From an uncultured Lentisphaeria bacterium (GTDB taxonomy: Bacteria; Verrucomicrobiota; Lentisphaeria; Oligosphaerales; Oligosphaeraceae): a stretch of DNA of 45,835 nt. The translations under genes were made by a program, and so were the position numbers. The notes below the pieces were generated by a model. It was not told the origin of the DNA. It saw nothing but the letters and a program-made list of their open reading frames with translations, and searched no databases. Below are positions 32,616 through 41,509 of the stretch, piece by piece (the first letter of the stretch is position 1; each line of letters opens with the position of its first letter). Location of the stretch: positions 1 to 45,835 of the forward strand of contig CAKUJM010000023.1 in NCBI GenBank assembly GCA_934661755.1, written 5' to 3'.

Positions 32616-33419
32616 TCACTGCCGTTTTGCCAGCTGTCGCATCCGGTTCTGCAGCTGCGCCATGCCCTCCCGGTCGCCGCGCCGGGAGCGCTGCACCATC
32701 AGCTGCCGATAATAGCCCATTGCCGCAGGGACGTCATTGAGATAGAGGTCGGCCGTCACCGCCAGGTTCTGGAGCAGCGCCTCGTTGTTGCGGCTCCGGC
32801 AGAGGCCGTTGCTGAAGTGCCCCATGGCAAGCCGGGGCTGTCCGCGCTTGAGCGCCAGCATCCCCATCGCGTTGTGCAACTGCGACCAGCGGGCATACGG
32901 CAGGCGCTGCTGCAACGGCTGAAGCAGCGACGCGGCCTCCGCCTGCAAGTTGTTCTCCACGCAACACTTGGCCAGCAGCAGCGCCGCATGGTCACGGGCG
33001 GGGGTGCCGGCAGGCATGAGCGACAGCGCCTTGCGCAACGGCGACAGCGCCTCCCGAAGCTGGTTGCTTTGCGCCAGAACATAGCCGTAATAATACCACG
33101 CCGAAGCGCTGTCGGCGTAGAGCCTGGTGCATTTCCCCAGCTCGTAGAGCGCATTCTTGCGCTCCGCCTCCTTCCCCGCCATCATGAACCGGCAATAGCC
33201 GTTGAGCAATCTGGCGTCGAGGTTCTCGTGATCGACCCTCAGACAGGCGTCGGTGCGCACAATGACCTCCGACAGCCTTCCGGCCTTCATGTCCTCGATC
33301 GCCAGCCCCATCTCGACGACTGGATTGACCCGGTTGCAGCCGCAAAGCGCCAATGCGAAGACCAATGCCAGCGCCGCCAGCGGCGTCATGACCATCTTTT
33401 TCATCAACGCGTTCATCAT
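32616..33419 (-). CDS. TPR-repeat lipoprotein
   Basis: A 267-residue lipoprotein. Its signal peptide ends in the lipobox of LALCGCNRVNP, and it then carries about five tetratricopeptide-like helix pairs (from AGRLSEVIVRTDACLRVD to NDVPAAMGYYRQLMVQ) with the usual small-residue and Tyr pattern. It is anchored to a membrane and probably scaffolds a complex. The start overlaps the recN stop by four bases. A function linked to DNA or to recN is not indicated by the sequence. Confidence 0.78.
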   Translation of the reverse strand: MMNALMKKMVMTPLAALALVFALALCGCNRVNPVVEMGLAIEDMKAGRLSEVIVRTDACLRVDHENLDARLLNGYCRFMMAGKEAERKNALYELGKCTRLYADSASAWYYYGYVLAQSNQLREALSPLRKALSLMPAGTPARDHAALLLAKCCVENNLQAEAASLLQPLQQRLPYARWSQLHNAMGMLALKRGQPRLAMGHFSNGLCRSRNNEALLQNLAVTADLYLNDVPAAMGYYRQLMVQRSRRGDREGMAQLQNRMRQLAKRQ

Positions 33420-35095
33420 TTTCCGAAATCCGCCAGCATCTCCCGGGCGTGCCCGACCGCCGCGCGGTCGGCGGACGACGCGCCCAGCATCCGCACAATC
33501 TCCGCCACCCGCTCTTCGCCGTCCAACCGCCGCATGGCAGTCACCGTGCGGTCGCCGTCGGCGTGCTTTTCCACCATGTACTGCTGGCTGCCGGCCGCCG
33601 CAATCAACGGCAGATGCGTAATGGAGAAGACCTGATGGCGCCCTCCTACCGACCGCAGCTCCTCCGCCACCGCCAGCGCAGTGCGGCCGCCGATATTGGC
33701 GTCGATTTCATCAAACACCAGCACCGGCACCTCATCGACTTCGGAAAGGACGGTCTTGATGGCCAGCATCACGCGCGCCACCTCGCCGGAGGATGCGGAA
33801 TGGCGCAACGCGGTGCATTCCTCGCCGCGGTTGGGGGCGAAGAAGAACTCGCAGCTGTCAGCGCCGCTGGCCGACGGCGGACATTGCGCCAGCCGCACCT
33901 CGAAATGCGCATCCGCAAAGCCCAGCCGCCGCAGCTTCGCATTGATGGCCGGACTGAGGGCCTCGGCGGTACGCCGCCGCAGCCGTGACAGCTCGCCGCA
34001 GGCCTCCGCAAGCTGCCGCCAGCATTGGTCCTCCTCTTCCTGCAGGCGCGACAGCTGCTCCGAGCGTCCCTGCGCCCGGCTGACCCTCGCGCGCAGCCGT
34101 TCCGCCGCCGCCAGCACCTCCTCCAGCGTCGAGCCGAAACGCCGCTTCAGCCTCTGGATCAGCGACAGCCGCTCCTCCATGGTCTGCAAGGCCTCCGCAT
34201 CCAGCTCCAACCCCGCCCCATATCCCTGCAAATCCTCCGCCAGCGACGAGAGTTCCTCGGAGATGGCATTGAGCCTGGCGACAAAGCCATCGCCTTTTTC
34301 GCCATCCAGCTCCGCGAGCTCCTCGCATGACCGGATCACCGGCGCCAGCCGCTCCGTGAGCGCATCCTCGCCCATCGACAGCTCCATCGCCAATTGTCCG
34401 GACAGCTCCTGCAATCTGGCGCAGTTCGCCGCCGTGCGGTGCCTGGCGATCAGTTGCGACTCCTCGCCAGGCGAAAGCCGTGCGCGGTCGATTTCCCGCA
34501 GCTGGTGGCTGAACAGCTCCACCTCCTCCGGGGAAAGCGCGTCATCCTCCAGCTCCTGCCGCTGTTTCCGGATCTGCTGCAGACGCTGCCAGACCCCGCC
34601 CACCGCCAGCAGCTTTTCGCGGTGGCCGCCATACAAGTCAACCAGCCGCAACTGCTGCGATGGCTGCAGCAGCGACTGGTTTTCGTTGGCGCCATGGATG
34701 TCGATCAGCCGTTCCCCGACCGTCTTCAGCAGCGCGGCGGTCACCGGCGAGCCGTTGATGAAGGCGCGGCTGCCGCCGGCGGTGATCACCCGCCGCAGCA
34801 GGATTCGCCACTCCTCGCATGGCGGCAACGCGCATTCATCCAATTTGGCGGCCAGCCATCCGCGCACGCCGGGATACTCCGGCGGCAGATGCAGCACCGC
34901 CGCCACCTCGCAGCCGGACGCGCCCCGCCGAATCGCGGATGCCGATGCCCGTCCGCCGGAAAGCAGCTGCAAGGCGCCGATTACCAGCGACTTGCCCGCG
35001 CCGGTTTCACCGGTGACGGTGTTGAAGCCGGCCCCGAAATCGATCTGCAATTCCGGGACCAGCACCAGGTCCCTGATGTACAGCGACTCGATCAG
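33416..35095 (-). CDS. recN: DNA repair protein RecN (probable CTG start)
   Basis: A SMC-like ATPase of double-strand break repair. Walker A is TGETGAGKS (about 30-38), a central coiled coil follows, and the C-terminal Walker B is VLVFDEIDANIGGRTA. The start needs a choice. The family begins with a strand such as ESLYIRDLVLVPELQIDFG, which lies upstream of the GTG at 35065. A CTG at 35095, three bases after the stop of the oxidoreductase gene, has GGAGG eight bases before it and gives 559 residues in good agreement with RecN. No ATG is available in that interval. The reading frame is the same as that of the upstream oxidoreductase, separated only by one TAG. The downstream TPR gene overlaps by four bases. 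Confidence 0.9.
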   Translation of the reverse strand: MIESLYIRDLVLVPELQIDFGAGFNTVTGETGAGKSLVIGALQLLSGGRASASAIRRGASGCEVAAVLHLPPEYPGVRGWLAAKLDECALPPCEEWRILLRRVITAGGSRAFINGSPVTAALLKTVGERLIDIHGANENQSLLQPSQQLRLVDLYGGHREKLLAVGGVWQRLQQIRKQRQELEDDALSPEEVELFSHQLREIDRARLSPGEESQLIARHRTAANCARLQELSGQLAMELSMGEDALTERLAPVIRSCEELAELDGEKGDGFVARLNAISEELSSLAEDLQGYGAGLELDAEALQTMEERLSLIQRLKRRFGSTLEEVLAAAERLRARVSRAQGRSEQLSRLQEEEDQCWRQLAEACGELSRLRRRTAEALSPAINAKLRRLGFADAHFEVRLAQCPPSASGADSCEFFFAPNRGEECTALRHSASSGEVARVMLAIKTVLSEVDEVPVLVFDEIDANIGGRTALAVAEELRSVGGRHQVFSITHLPLIAAAGSQQYMVEKHADGDRTVTAMRRLDGEERVAEIVRMLGASSADRAAVGHAREMLADFGK

Positions 35096-35098
35096 CGC

Positions 35099-36226
35099 CT
35101 AGTCCTCCAGCTCGACCTGTCCCGGCTCCAGCCCCAGCGGCAATGCCTTCGGGCGCTCGCAGGTGCTTTGCAGCTCGACCCGCGCCCGGGCGTCGCTGGA
35201 CTTCTGGAAGGACAGCATGATCTCCAGCACATGATAGGCCAGATCGCCGCAAACCCGGTGCGGCCGGCCGACCTGCATCGAATAGGCCATCTCCGCGGCG
35301 CCGATGGAACGACTGTTCTCGGTGTAGATGTGGCTCAGCGGCATGTCCCGCCATTCGTCGTATCCCCTGCGGAACACCCGCACCGGTCCGCCGAAGGTGT
35401 TCGGGTCCGGGACCTGCATCGATCCCTCGGTGCCGTAGATCTCGATCGGCGAATGGCCGTGGGCATAGACGTCAAAGCTGGTGATGACCGTGATCACCGC
35501 ACCATTGCAGAACTCGATGATCCCCGTCAGGTGGGTCGGGATGGTCACCGGATAGCGGTCATACGGCTTGTAGATGTCCTTGTAGGTGTCGGAGACCTCG
35601 GCGCCGAAGGTGCGGTAGTCGTATTTCTTGGTGGTGACCGCCGTCACCGCCTTGGCCGGCCCCAGCAGATTGACCAGCGCAGTCATGTAGTACGGCCCCA
35701 GATCCAGCATCGGCCCGGCGCCGTAGTCGAAGAAAAATGGCGCCTGGCCCCATTTTTCCGGACCGCGCCCCAGCACCATCGCGGTGCCGGACAGCGGCTT
35801 GCCAATCCAGCCGTCATCCAGGATCTTCCGCGCCGTCTGCTGCCCGCCGCCCAGGAAGGTGTCCGGAGCGCATCCGACCCGCAGCCCCAGCTTCTTCCCC
35901 AGCTCGATCACCTCGGTGGCCTGCGCCAGATCCACCCCGAAGGGCTTTTCGGAGTAGGCGTTCTTGCCCGCCAGCAAGGTGTCCTTGGCAATCTGGTTGT
36001 GGACCTGCGGCGGAGTCAGGTTGAGCACGATCTCGATCTCCGGGTTGGCCAGCAGCTCCTCGTTGGTCACGGCCTTGACGCCATACTTTTCCTCCTTGGC
36101 CTTGGAGCGCTCCGGAATGATGTCCGAGCAATTGACCACCTCGATCAGCGGGAACTTCTGCGATGCCTGGAAATAGGTGTCGCTGATCATCCCGCAGCCA
36201 ATAATGCCGACTTTGGTCTTCTTCAT
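35099..36226 (-). CDS. Gfo/Idh/MocA-family sugar dehydrogenase
   Basis: A 375-residue NAD(P)-dependent oxidoreductase. The N-terminal Rossmann domain starts KKTKVGIIGCGMISDTYF and has the EKPFGVDLAQA motif with the conserved Lys. The C-terminal domain holds GPMLDLGPYYMTALVNLLGPA. The substrate is likely a sugar or inositol derivative. The start ATG at 36226 is fixed by the Rossmann motif. It lies 116 bases after a sugar-phosphate isomerase/epimerase, so the pair may act in one pathway, for example of inositol or a rare sugar. Its stop codon precedes recN in the same frame. Confidence 0.88.
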   Translation of the reverse strand: MKKTKVGIIGCGMISDTYFQASQKFPLIEVVNCSDIIPERSKAKEEKYGVKAVTNEELLANPEIEIVLNLTPPQVHNQIAKDTLLAGKNAYSEKPFGVDLAQATEVIELGKKLGLRVGCAPDTFLGGGQQTARKILDDGWIGKPLSGTAMVLGRGPEKWGQAPFFFDYGAGPMLDLGPYYMTALVNLLGPAKAVTAVTTKKYDYRTFGAEVSDTYKDIYKPYDRYPVTIPTHLTGIIEFCNGAVITVITSFDVYAHGHSPIEIYGTEGSMQVPDPNTFGGPVRVFRRGYDEWRDMPLSHIYTENSRSIGAAEMAYSMQVGRPHRVCGDLAYHVLEIMLSFQKSSDARARVELQSTCERPKALPLGLEPGQVELED

Positions 36227-36258
36227 CTTCGTTTGCCTATGATTTGTTTCATGGAACT

Positions 36259-36306
36259 CCCGCCATCTGCAGCAACGGCGGTCCGGCCGCCGCCGCGGAT
36301 GGCGGG
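36259..36306. other. Nested hairpin between isomerase and oxidoreductase genes
   Basis: Outer arms CCCGCCATC (36259-36267) and GATGGCGGG (36298-36306) enclose CGGCGG (36276-36281) and CCGCCG (36287-36292). It lies in the 116-base gap between two minus-strand genes and has the same nested layout as the hairpin at 27863. It may control expression of the downstream genes by attenuation or processing. Confidence 0.5.
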
Positions 36307-36342
36307 AAAGACATGTCGTCTTTTGGGCGCGACGCCCCCCGG

Positions 36343-37140
36343 CTACTTGCGCCCGCGGGCCAGCCCGTTGCGGGTCATGTACTCGTAGCTCTGGCGGATG
36401 GCCTTCCACATCTCGACTTCGCAGTAGTCCAGCTCCACGATGATCGACTCGACCTGCTCCGGAGCCGCGGCCACCAGCTGCGGAATCGGCAGCGTGCCGG
36501 TGCCCAGCGGCAGGAGGTCGACCTTCATGTCCAGCAGGCCGTCCTTCATGCCGTCGTTCTTGGCCTGCTGCTTGCAGACGCCGTCCTTCATGTGCAGCAG
36601 GATGGTGCGGTCGGCGAACTTCTTGAGCATCGCCACCGGATCCTCGACGCCGCGGTTGGTCGACCAGAAGCAGTCGATCTGGAATTTGACCGCCGGGACC
36701 ATCTCCGCGTAGATCTCGTAGGCGATCCGGCCGTCAATCCGGTCAAACTCCCAGTAGTGGTTGTGCTGGAAGACCTCGAAGCCGTTGGCATTGAGCACCT
36801 CGCAGATCTTGTTGGTCTTCTCCGCGGTGCGCTTGACGGCATCCAGGTCCTTGAAATCGTCCGGGCCATAGCCGCAGACAATGCGCTTGAGGCCCAGGCT
36901 GTCCGCCATGTCCATGCACTCGCCCAGGTTGTTCTCATGGGCCCACGGAGTATGGCTGGAGACCATCTCCAGGCCATTGTCCTCCAGGACCTTGCGGAAG
37001 GTGGACGGACGGATGTCGTAGAATCCGGCCGGCTCGACGCCCAAATAGCCGATCTCCGCCACACCCTTGATGACCGACGCGAAATCCTTTTCCGAATACT
37101 GACGCAGCGAATACAGCTGCACTGCCAATGGCTTAAGCAT
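36343..37140 (-). CDS. Sugar phosphate isomerase/epimerase (xylose isomerase-like TIM barrel)
   Basis: A 265-residue TIM-barrel protein (AP endonuclease 2-like family). Metal-binding and active-site positions of this family can be followed: GYLGVEPAGFYDI (Glu), SSHTPW (His), FQHNHYWEFDRID, FQIDCFWSTNRG (Asp) and LHMKDGVC (His, Asp), then a late Glu in IIVELD. It probably isomerises or epimerises a sugar or inosose. GAGGA is ten bases before the ATG at 37140. It is the first gene of the run to dnaG, with a promoter at 37240-37269. Confidence 0.85.
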   Translation of the reverse strand: MLKPLAVQLYSLRQYSEKDFASVIKGVAEIGYLGVEPAGFYDIRPSTFRKVLEDNGLEMVSSHTPWAHENNLGECMDMADSLGLKRIVCGYGPDDFKDLDAVKRTAEKTNKICEVLNANGFEVFQHNHYWEFDRIDGRIAYEIYAEMVPAVKFQIDCFWSTNRGVEDPVAMLKKFADRTILLHMKDGVCKQQAKNDGMKDGLLDMKVDLLPLGTGTLPIPQLVAAAPEQVESIIVELDYCEVEMWKAIRQSYEYMTRNGLARGRK

Positions 37141-37239
37141 GGATGATGGTCCTCTTTTTTGTTGTTTTCTCCGAATCCATGAAGCCGTTTTTCTCTGCGT
37201 CACGGCAGCGCAACGCGCCGCATCTTCATGGACACATGG

Positions 37240-37269
37240 ATAATGTGTACTCTGTTCTCCGCTTTGCAA
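37240..37269 (-). promoter_or_regulatory. Promoter of the isomerase-recN-dnaG run
   Basis: On the minus strand, TTGCAA (37264-37269) and CATTAT (37240-37245) are separated by 18 bases and lie about 100 bases before the isomerase start codon. The fit to sigma70 consensus is good but not perfect. Confidence 0.5.
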
Positions 37270-37353
37270 TCGGCGATGATGTAAAAAAACAACACCTCCG
37301 GCGCATTTTGCATACAGGAAAGCAACACCGCCCGCGCCGGTGCGCCACCGCCG

Positions 37354-38325
37354 CTACAATCCCACTGCGGCAAGCACCTTCGCCATGGTGGCGTCCGCCA
37401 CTTTGGCGGCCTTCCGGGCGCCCTCGCGGAGGATCTCCTCGACCGCCTCCGGCTTCTCCATCAGCTGGCGGCGGCGTTCACGGGCTTCCGCAAAGTAGTC
37501 GGAGTACTTTTCGAAGAGCAGCTGCTTGGCATAGCCGTAGCCCATGCCGCCGGCCAGGTACTTCCCGCGCAGATCGGCCACTTCGGCATCGGTGGCCATC
37601 AGCTTGTAGAGCATGAAGATCGTGCATTTGTCCGGATCCTTGGGATCCTCGACCGGCGTGCTGTCGGTCTTGATCTTCATGAATTTGGAGCGCACCGCCT
37701 TTCCCTCGCCGAAGATCTCGATGGTATTGTTGTAGCTCTTCGACATCTTCTGTCCATCCAGCCCCGGAATCACCGCGACCTCGCTTTGGATCATGGCATC
37801 GGGGATGGTCAGGATTTGCCCGTAGCGGTTGTTGAAGCGGATCGCCAGGTCGCGGGTGACCTCCAGGTGCTGCTTCTGGTCCTTCCCCACCGGCACCAGA
37901 TCCGCATTGAAGAGCAGGATGTCCGCCGCCATCAGCACGGGGTATGCCAGCAGCCCGTGGTTGGCCTCCAGTCCATGCGCCAGCTTGTCCTTGTAGGAGT
38001 GGCAACGTTCGAGCAGTCCCAGCGGGCAGATGCAGGACAGGATCCATGCCAGAGTCTGCACCTGCGGCACATCGGACTGCCGGTAGAACACGGTGCGTTC
38101 CGGATCCAGCCCGCAGGCCAGGAAGTCCACCGCCACCTGGAAGGTCCGCTGGCGCAGCGCCTCCGGCTCCGGCATCGATGTCAATGCGTGGTAGTTGGCG
38201 ATGAAATAATAGCAGTCGTTGTCATGCTGGGCGGCGATCGACTGGCGCATCGTGCCGAAGAAATTGCCGATATGGAGCGTACCGGAGGGTTGGATCCCGG
38301 TCAAAACCCGCTTGTTGGTAACCAT
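37354..38325 (-). CDS. trpS: Tryptophanyl-tRNA synthetase
   Basis: A 323-residue class I synthetase that charges tRNA-Trp. The HIGH motif is in GTLHIGNFF (about 16-24), the KMSKS motif is GQKMSKSYN (about 193-201), and the tryptophan pocket is in YPVLMAADILLFNADLVPVGKDQKQ-type sequence (about 127-150). The C-terminus is the usual helical anticodon-binding region. It is transcribed alone or with mnmE, which ends 220 bases upstream on the same strand. No obvious T-box or attenuator is visible in the gap. Confidence 0.93.
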   Translation of the reverse strand: MVTNKRVLTGIQPSGTLHIGNFFGTMRQSIAAQHDNDCYYFIANYHALTSMPEPEALRQRTFQVAVDFLACGLDPERTVFYRQSDVPQVQTLAWILSCICPLGLLERCHSYKDKLAHGLEANHGLLAYPVLMAADILLFNADLVPVGKDQKQHLEVTRDLAIRFNNRYGQILTIPDAMIQSEVAVIPGLDGQKMSKSYNNTIEIFGEGKAVRSKFMKIKTDSTPVEDPKDPDKCTIFMLYKLMATDAEVADLRGKYLAGGMGYGYAKQLLFEKYSDYFAEARERRRQLMEKPEAVEEILREGARKAAKVADATMAKVLAAVGL

Positions 38326-38483
38326 TGGTGGAAAAAGCCTTCGTCGTAGTATTGGGGGAATGAAGTTGGTGGCGGCTTCCTCGTTCAGAAGCGCGGCTCC
38401 GCCATGGCGCTGGAGCCGGAAAACAAAAGTCCCGGCACTCCATTGCAGAGGGATGCGCGCACCGGCGGCACGCGCCCGCGGAA

Positions 38484-38515
38484 CGGCGAAATCGCCAGCC
38501 GCGCGGCTTCAGGAT
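38484..38515 (-). repeat. Degenerate copy of the dispersed repeat
   Basis: CGGCGAAATC (38484-38493) and CGGCTTCAGGAT (38504-38515) match the two outer ends around the copy at 30675, but the central 26 bases are replaced by 10. It lies in the gap between trpS and mnmE. The rest of the gap (38326-38545) shows nothing else I can name. Confidence 0.4.
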
Positions 38516-38545
38516 GAATATAACCGTATTTCAGCGCATCCACGG

Positions 38546-39895
38546 TCATTTGCCGATGCAAAAACGGTGGAAAATGGCATCCAGCACATCGGGCGAGACG
38601 GCCTTTCCGGTGATCTGGCCAATGGCGGCCATCGCCCGCCGCAACGGCACCGCGGCCAATTCCCATTCGCCGCCATCCAGCGACGGCATGGCCTCATCCA
38701 GGGCGTCCGCGGCTTCCTCCAGCAACGCGGCATGGCGGGCGCTGACTGCCACCGCGCAATCGGCCAGCATCCGGAGGCCGTCATCGCCAATCACCGCCCG
38801 TGCCACGGCGTCGGACAGCTCATTGATTCCGGTGCCATCCTTGGCCGAGACGGCAAGATAGCCATCGGGGACGGGCCGGGAGGCGATGTCGCACTTGTTG
38901 GCCACCAGCAGCACCGGTGCTCGCACCGGCCACTGCGGCCATGGCGCCAATGCGCCTTCGCCGGCGGCATCAGCCACCCACAGCACCAGATCCGCATCGG
39001 CGGCCGCCCGGCGGCTTCGTTCCATCCCGCATTGCTCGATGGCATCCGCGCTTTCGCGCACTCCGGCGGTATCGATCAGCCGTACCGGAATTCCGCGGAC
39101 CACAAAATCAGCCTCGACCGTATCGCGGGTCGTCCCCGGAATCTCCGAGACGATCGCGCGATCCCGTCCGATCCAGCGGTTGAGCAGGCTTGACTTGCCG
39201 ACGTTGGGTTCTCCGGCAATCACCATGGTGATGCCATTGCGAATCACCTCGCCTGCCCGGCGGGTCGCCCACAGCCGTCGCATTTCATCGCGCATCGCGC
39301 CGATTTGCCCCGACAACTCCGGTACGGGGATCCACTCCAGTTCCTCCTCCGGGAAATCCAGCCGCGACTCCACCTCCGCCAGGACCGTCTCCAGACGGGA
39401 ATAGAAGTCGCCGATTTGCCGTCCGACATGGCCGCAGAGCTGGCAATTCGCGCTGGACAGCGCCGCCGCGCTTTCGGCGGAAATCAGGTCCGCCACCGCC
39501 TCCGCCTGGGTCAGGTCCAGTTTGCCATTGAGAAACGCCCGGCGGGTGAATTCGCCGGGAGTGGCCGGTCGCGCGCCGGCCTTCTGCAGGGCTTCCAACG
39601 CCAGACGGCACGCCAGCACGCCGCCATGGCAATGCAGCTCCGCCACATCCTCGCCGGTATAGCTGTGGGGGGACGGCATGTACGCCAGCAGACATTGCGA
39701 GTCGATCGCCGTGCCATCAAGATCGGCCAGGCGCCCCAGCAGCAACCGGCGGAAATTGCACGGATCACCCGGATTGGCGCGCCCGCGCCACAGCTTCAGC
39801 GCAATCGCCAATGACTGGCTGCCGGAGATGCGCAAGACTGCAAGCGCACCCCCCAATGCCGTGGCCGGCGCAAAAATGGTGTCACTGCCCGACAT
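38546..39895 (-). CDS. mnmE: tRNA modification GTPase MnmE
   Basis: A 449-residue GTPase that, with MnmG, adds a carboxymethylaminomethyl-type group to U34 of tRNAs. The N-terminal TrmE domain begins DTIFAPATALGGALAVLRISG-type sequence; the G domain has GEPNVGKSSLLNR (G1), IPGTTRDT (G2), DTAGVRES (G3) and NKCD (G4). The C-terminal redox motif is CIGK at the very end. The length is typical. It starts nine bases after the pseudouridine synthase gene, so the two are co-transcribed. Confidence 0.95.
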   Translation of the reverse strand: MSGSDTIFAPATALGGALAVLRISGSQSLAIALKLWRGRANPGDPCNFRRLLLGRLADLDGTAIDSQCLLAYMPSPHSYTGEDVAELHCHGGVLACRLALEALQKAGARPATPGEFTRRAFLNGKLDLTQAEAVADLISAESAAALSSANCQLCGHVGRQIGDFYSRLETVLAEVESRLDFPEEELEWIPVPELSGQIGAMRDEMRRLWATRRAGEVIRNGITMVIAGEPNVGKSSLLNRWIGRDRAIVSEIPGTTRDTVEADFVVRGIPVRLIDTAGVRESADAIEQCGMERSRRAAADADLVLWVADAAGEGALAPWPQWPVRAPVLLVANKCDIASRPVPDGYLAVSAKDGTGINELSDAVARAVIGDDGLRMLADCAVAVSARHAALLEEAADALDEAMPSLDGGEWELAAVPLRRAMAAIGQITGKAVSPDVLDAIFHRFCIGK

Positions 39896-39904
39896 GTGCA
39901 GCGG

Positions 39905-41236
39905 CTACTGGCGGCGGGAACCGGGACTGCGGCGCGAACCGGAGCTGCGGCGTTCGCCGCCTTGGCCGAATGGCTTGCCGCCAAAGCCACCGCGTGCACC
40001 ACGGGCGGCGTCGCCATTGGCACCGCCCTCGCCATGGCCGCGGGAGGGGGAAACGCCACGGCGCTGCGGGAAGCCGGAATCGCGCGATGACCCCCGGCCG
40101 CCGACGGCACCGCGATCCGGACGGTCATTGCGGAAGTCGCGGCGCGGGCGCTCGTCACGGCGCTCGTCACGGCGCTCTTCACGGCGGGGCGGAGCATTCC
40201 GGCGTCCACCCCGTTCCGGATTGGAACGATCCGCCGCGGGCGCATCCGGCTCCGGAGCGTCATACCACCGCATCGGCACCGCGGGAATCTGCTTTGCCGC
40301 CTGACGGCGCGGAGGGCGGCGCGCCAAGGTTCCGTCCGCGCCTGGCGCGTCGTCGCGCTTCCGGGCACGGCGTTCGTTGTCATAACGCTTGTCATTGCCA
40401 TATCGCCGGTTGCGTTCCTCGCGCTGATGCTGCCAATAGGGCTGCGCCGCCGCAGGATCGGCATTGACTGCGCGACGTGAAATCCTGGCGGGAATCGTCG
40501 CCAGTTGCAGCTCATCCTCGGTCATCATCCGCCAGGATCCGACTGGCAGCGCCGTCCCCAGCTCCAGGTGCCCCACCGCCACCCGCCGCAACAGCGTGAC
40601 TTCCAACCCGACATCCTTGCAAAGGCGGCGCACTTCGCGCTTGCGTCCATCGCCAAGGGTGATCTCCAGGGCGCAGCCGCCGCGCTGGACGCTCTTTTGC
40701 TCCACTTCCAGCGCCTGCAGGAATTCGTCATTGTCATACATGCCGTCGAGCATCATGCGGCGGCTCCTGGTGGTGAACTGCCCCCGGCACTCCACATAGT
40801 AGCGCTTGGTGACCCGCTGGGTCGGATGGGTCAGCTTCTGGGCAAAATCGCCATCGTTGGTGAGGATCAGCAGCCCCTCGGAGTCCCGGTCCAGCCGCCC
40901 CACCGAGAACAGCCGGCCATAGCGCGATGGCACCAGCGAATAGACCAGCTGCTCCGCATGGCGGTCCTTGGCGCTGCAGGTGTACCCCGACGGCTTGTTG
41001 AGCAGTATGTACACCCGCTTGCCATTGGCCAGCGACTCGACCGGGCGGCCCTCGAAGCTGACCTGGTCATGCTCCGGATCGACATTGTGCGCCGGAGTGG
41101 TCACCGGCCGGCCATTGACCGTCACCCGGCCCTCGATGATAAGCTGCTCGCAATTGCGGCGCGAGGCAATCCCCGCCGCCGCCAGGAATTTCGCCAGCCG
41201 CACTCCCGTGATCTTTTCCGTATGCTGCTCTTCCAT
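39905..41236 (-). CDS. rluB: RsuA/RluB-family pseudouridine synthase with long basic tail
   Basis: A 443-residue protein. An S4 RNA-binding domain (VRLAKFLAAAGIASRRNCEQL, about 15-60) is followed by the catalytic domain with the family aspartate in VGRLDRDSEGLLILTNDGD and the block YILLNKPSGYTCS. E. coli RluB (about 291 residues) modifies U2605 of 23S rRNA. Here about 190 further residues form a disordered, Arg/Gly/Asp-rich tail with repeated EERRDERRDE, comparable to other bacterial RluB tails but much longer. The ATG at 41236 is chosen because the S4 domain follows directly. The gene diverges from the aminotransferase at 41510. Confidence 0.85.
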   Translation of the reverse strand: MEEQHTEKITGVRLAKFLAAAGIASRRNCEQLIIEGRVTVNGRPVTTPAHNVDPEHDQVSFEGRPVESLANGKRVYILLNKPSGYTCSAKDRHAEQLVYSLVPSRYGRLFSVGRLDRDSEGLLILTNDGDFAQKLTHPTQRVTKRYYVECRGQFTTRSRRMMLDGMYDNDEFLQALEVEQKSVQRGGCALEITLGDGRKREVRRLCKDVGLEVTLLRRVAVGHLELGTALPVGSWRMMTEDELQLATIPARISRRAVNADPAAAQPYWQHQREERNRRYGNDKRYDNERRARKRDDAPGADGTLARRPPRRQAAKQIPAVPMRWYDAPEPDAPAADRSNPERGGRRNAPPRREERRDERRDERPRRDFRNDRPDRGAVGGRGSSRDSGFPQRRGVSPSRGHGEGGANGDAARGARGGFGGKPFGQGGERRSSGSRRSPGSRRQ

Positions 41237-41509
41237 GGATCTGCCTGTAGAAAAAAACAAATGGACAATGACTATATGACTATGCTGTCTGCCTTCTGTC
41301 GACATGCATAATTTAACCACATTGGGCGCCACCGGAGCAAGCGCGGGACGGCCCGGGGAGGCGTGTGCGCCGGGCGGGAGCGGGGGCGGGGCCACGCCAT
41401 TGCGCACCGTCCTGATAATAACGCCGCCGCAGATTATATTGAGGAAGATTACGGGCGTCATCCATCCCGGAGCCGGCCTTCATCAATACCCAGGAGAGCA
41501 TCCCGCGCC

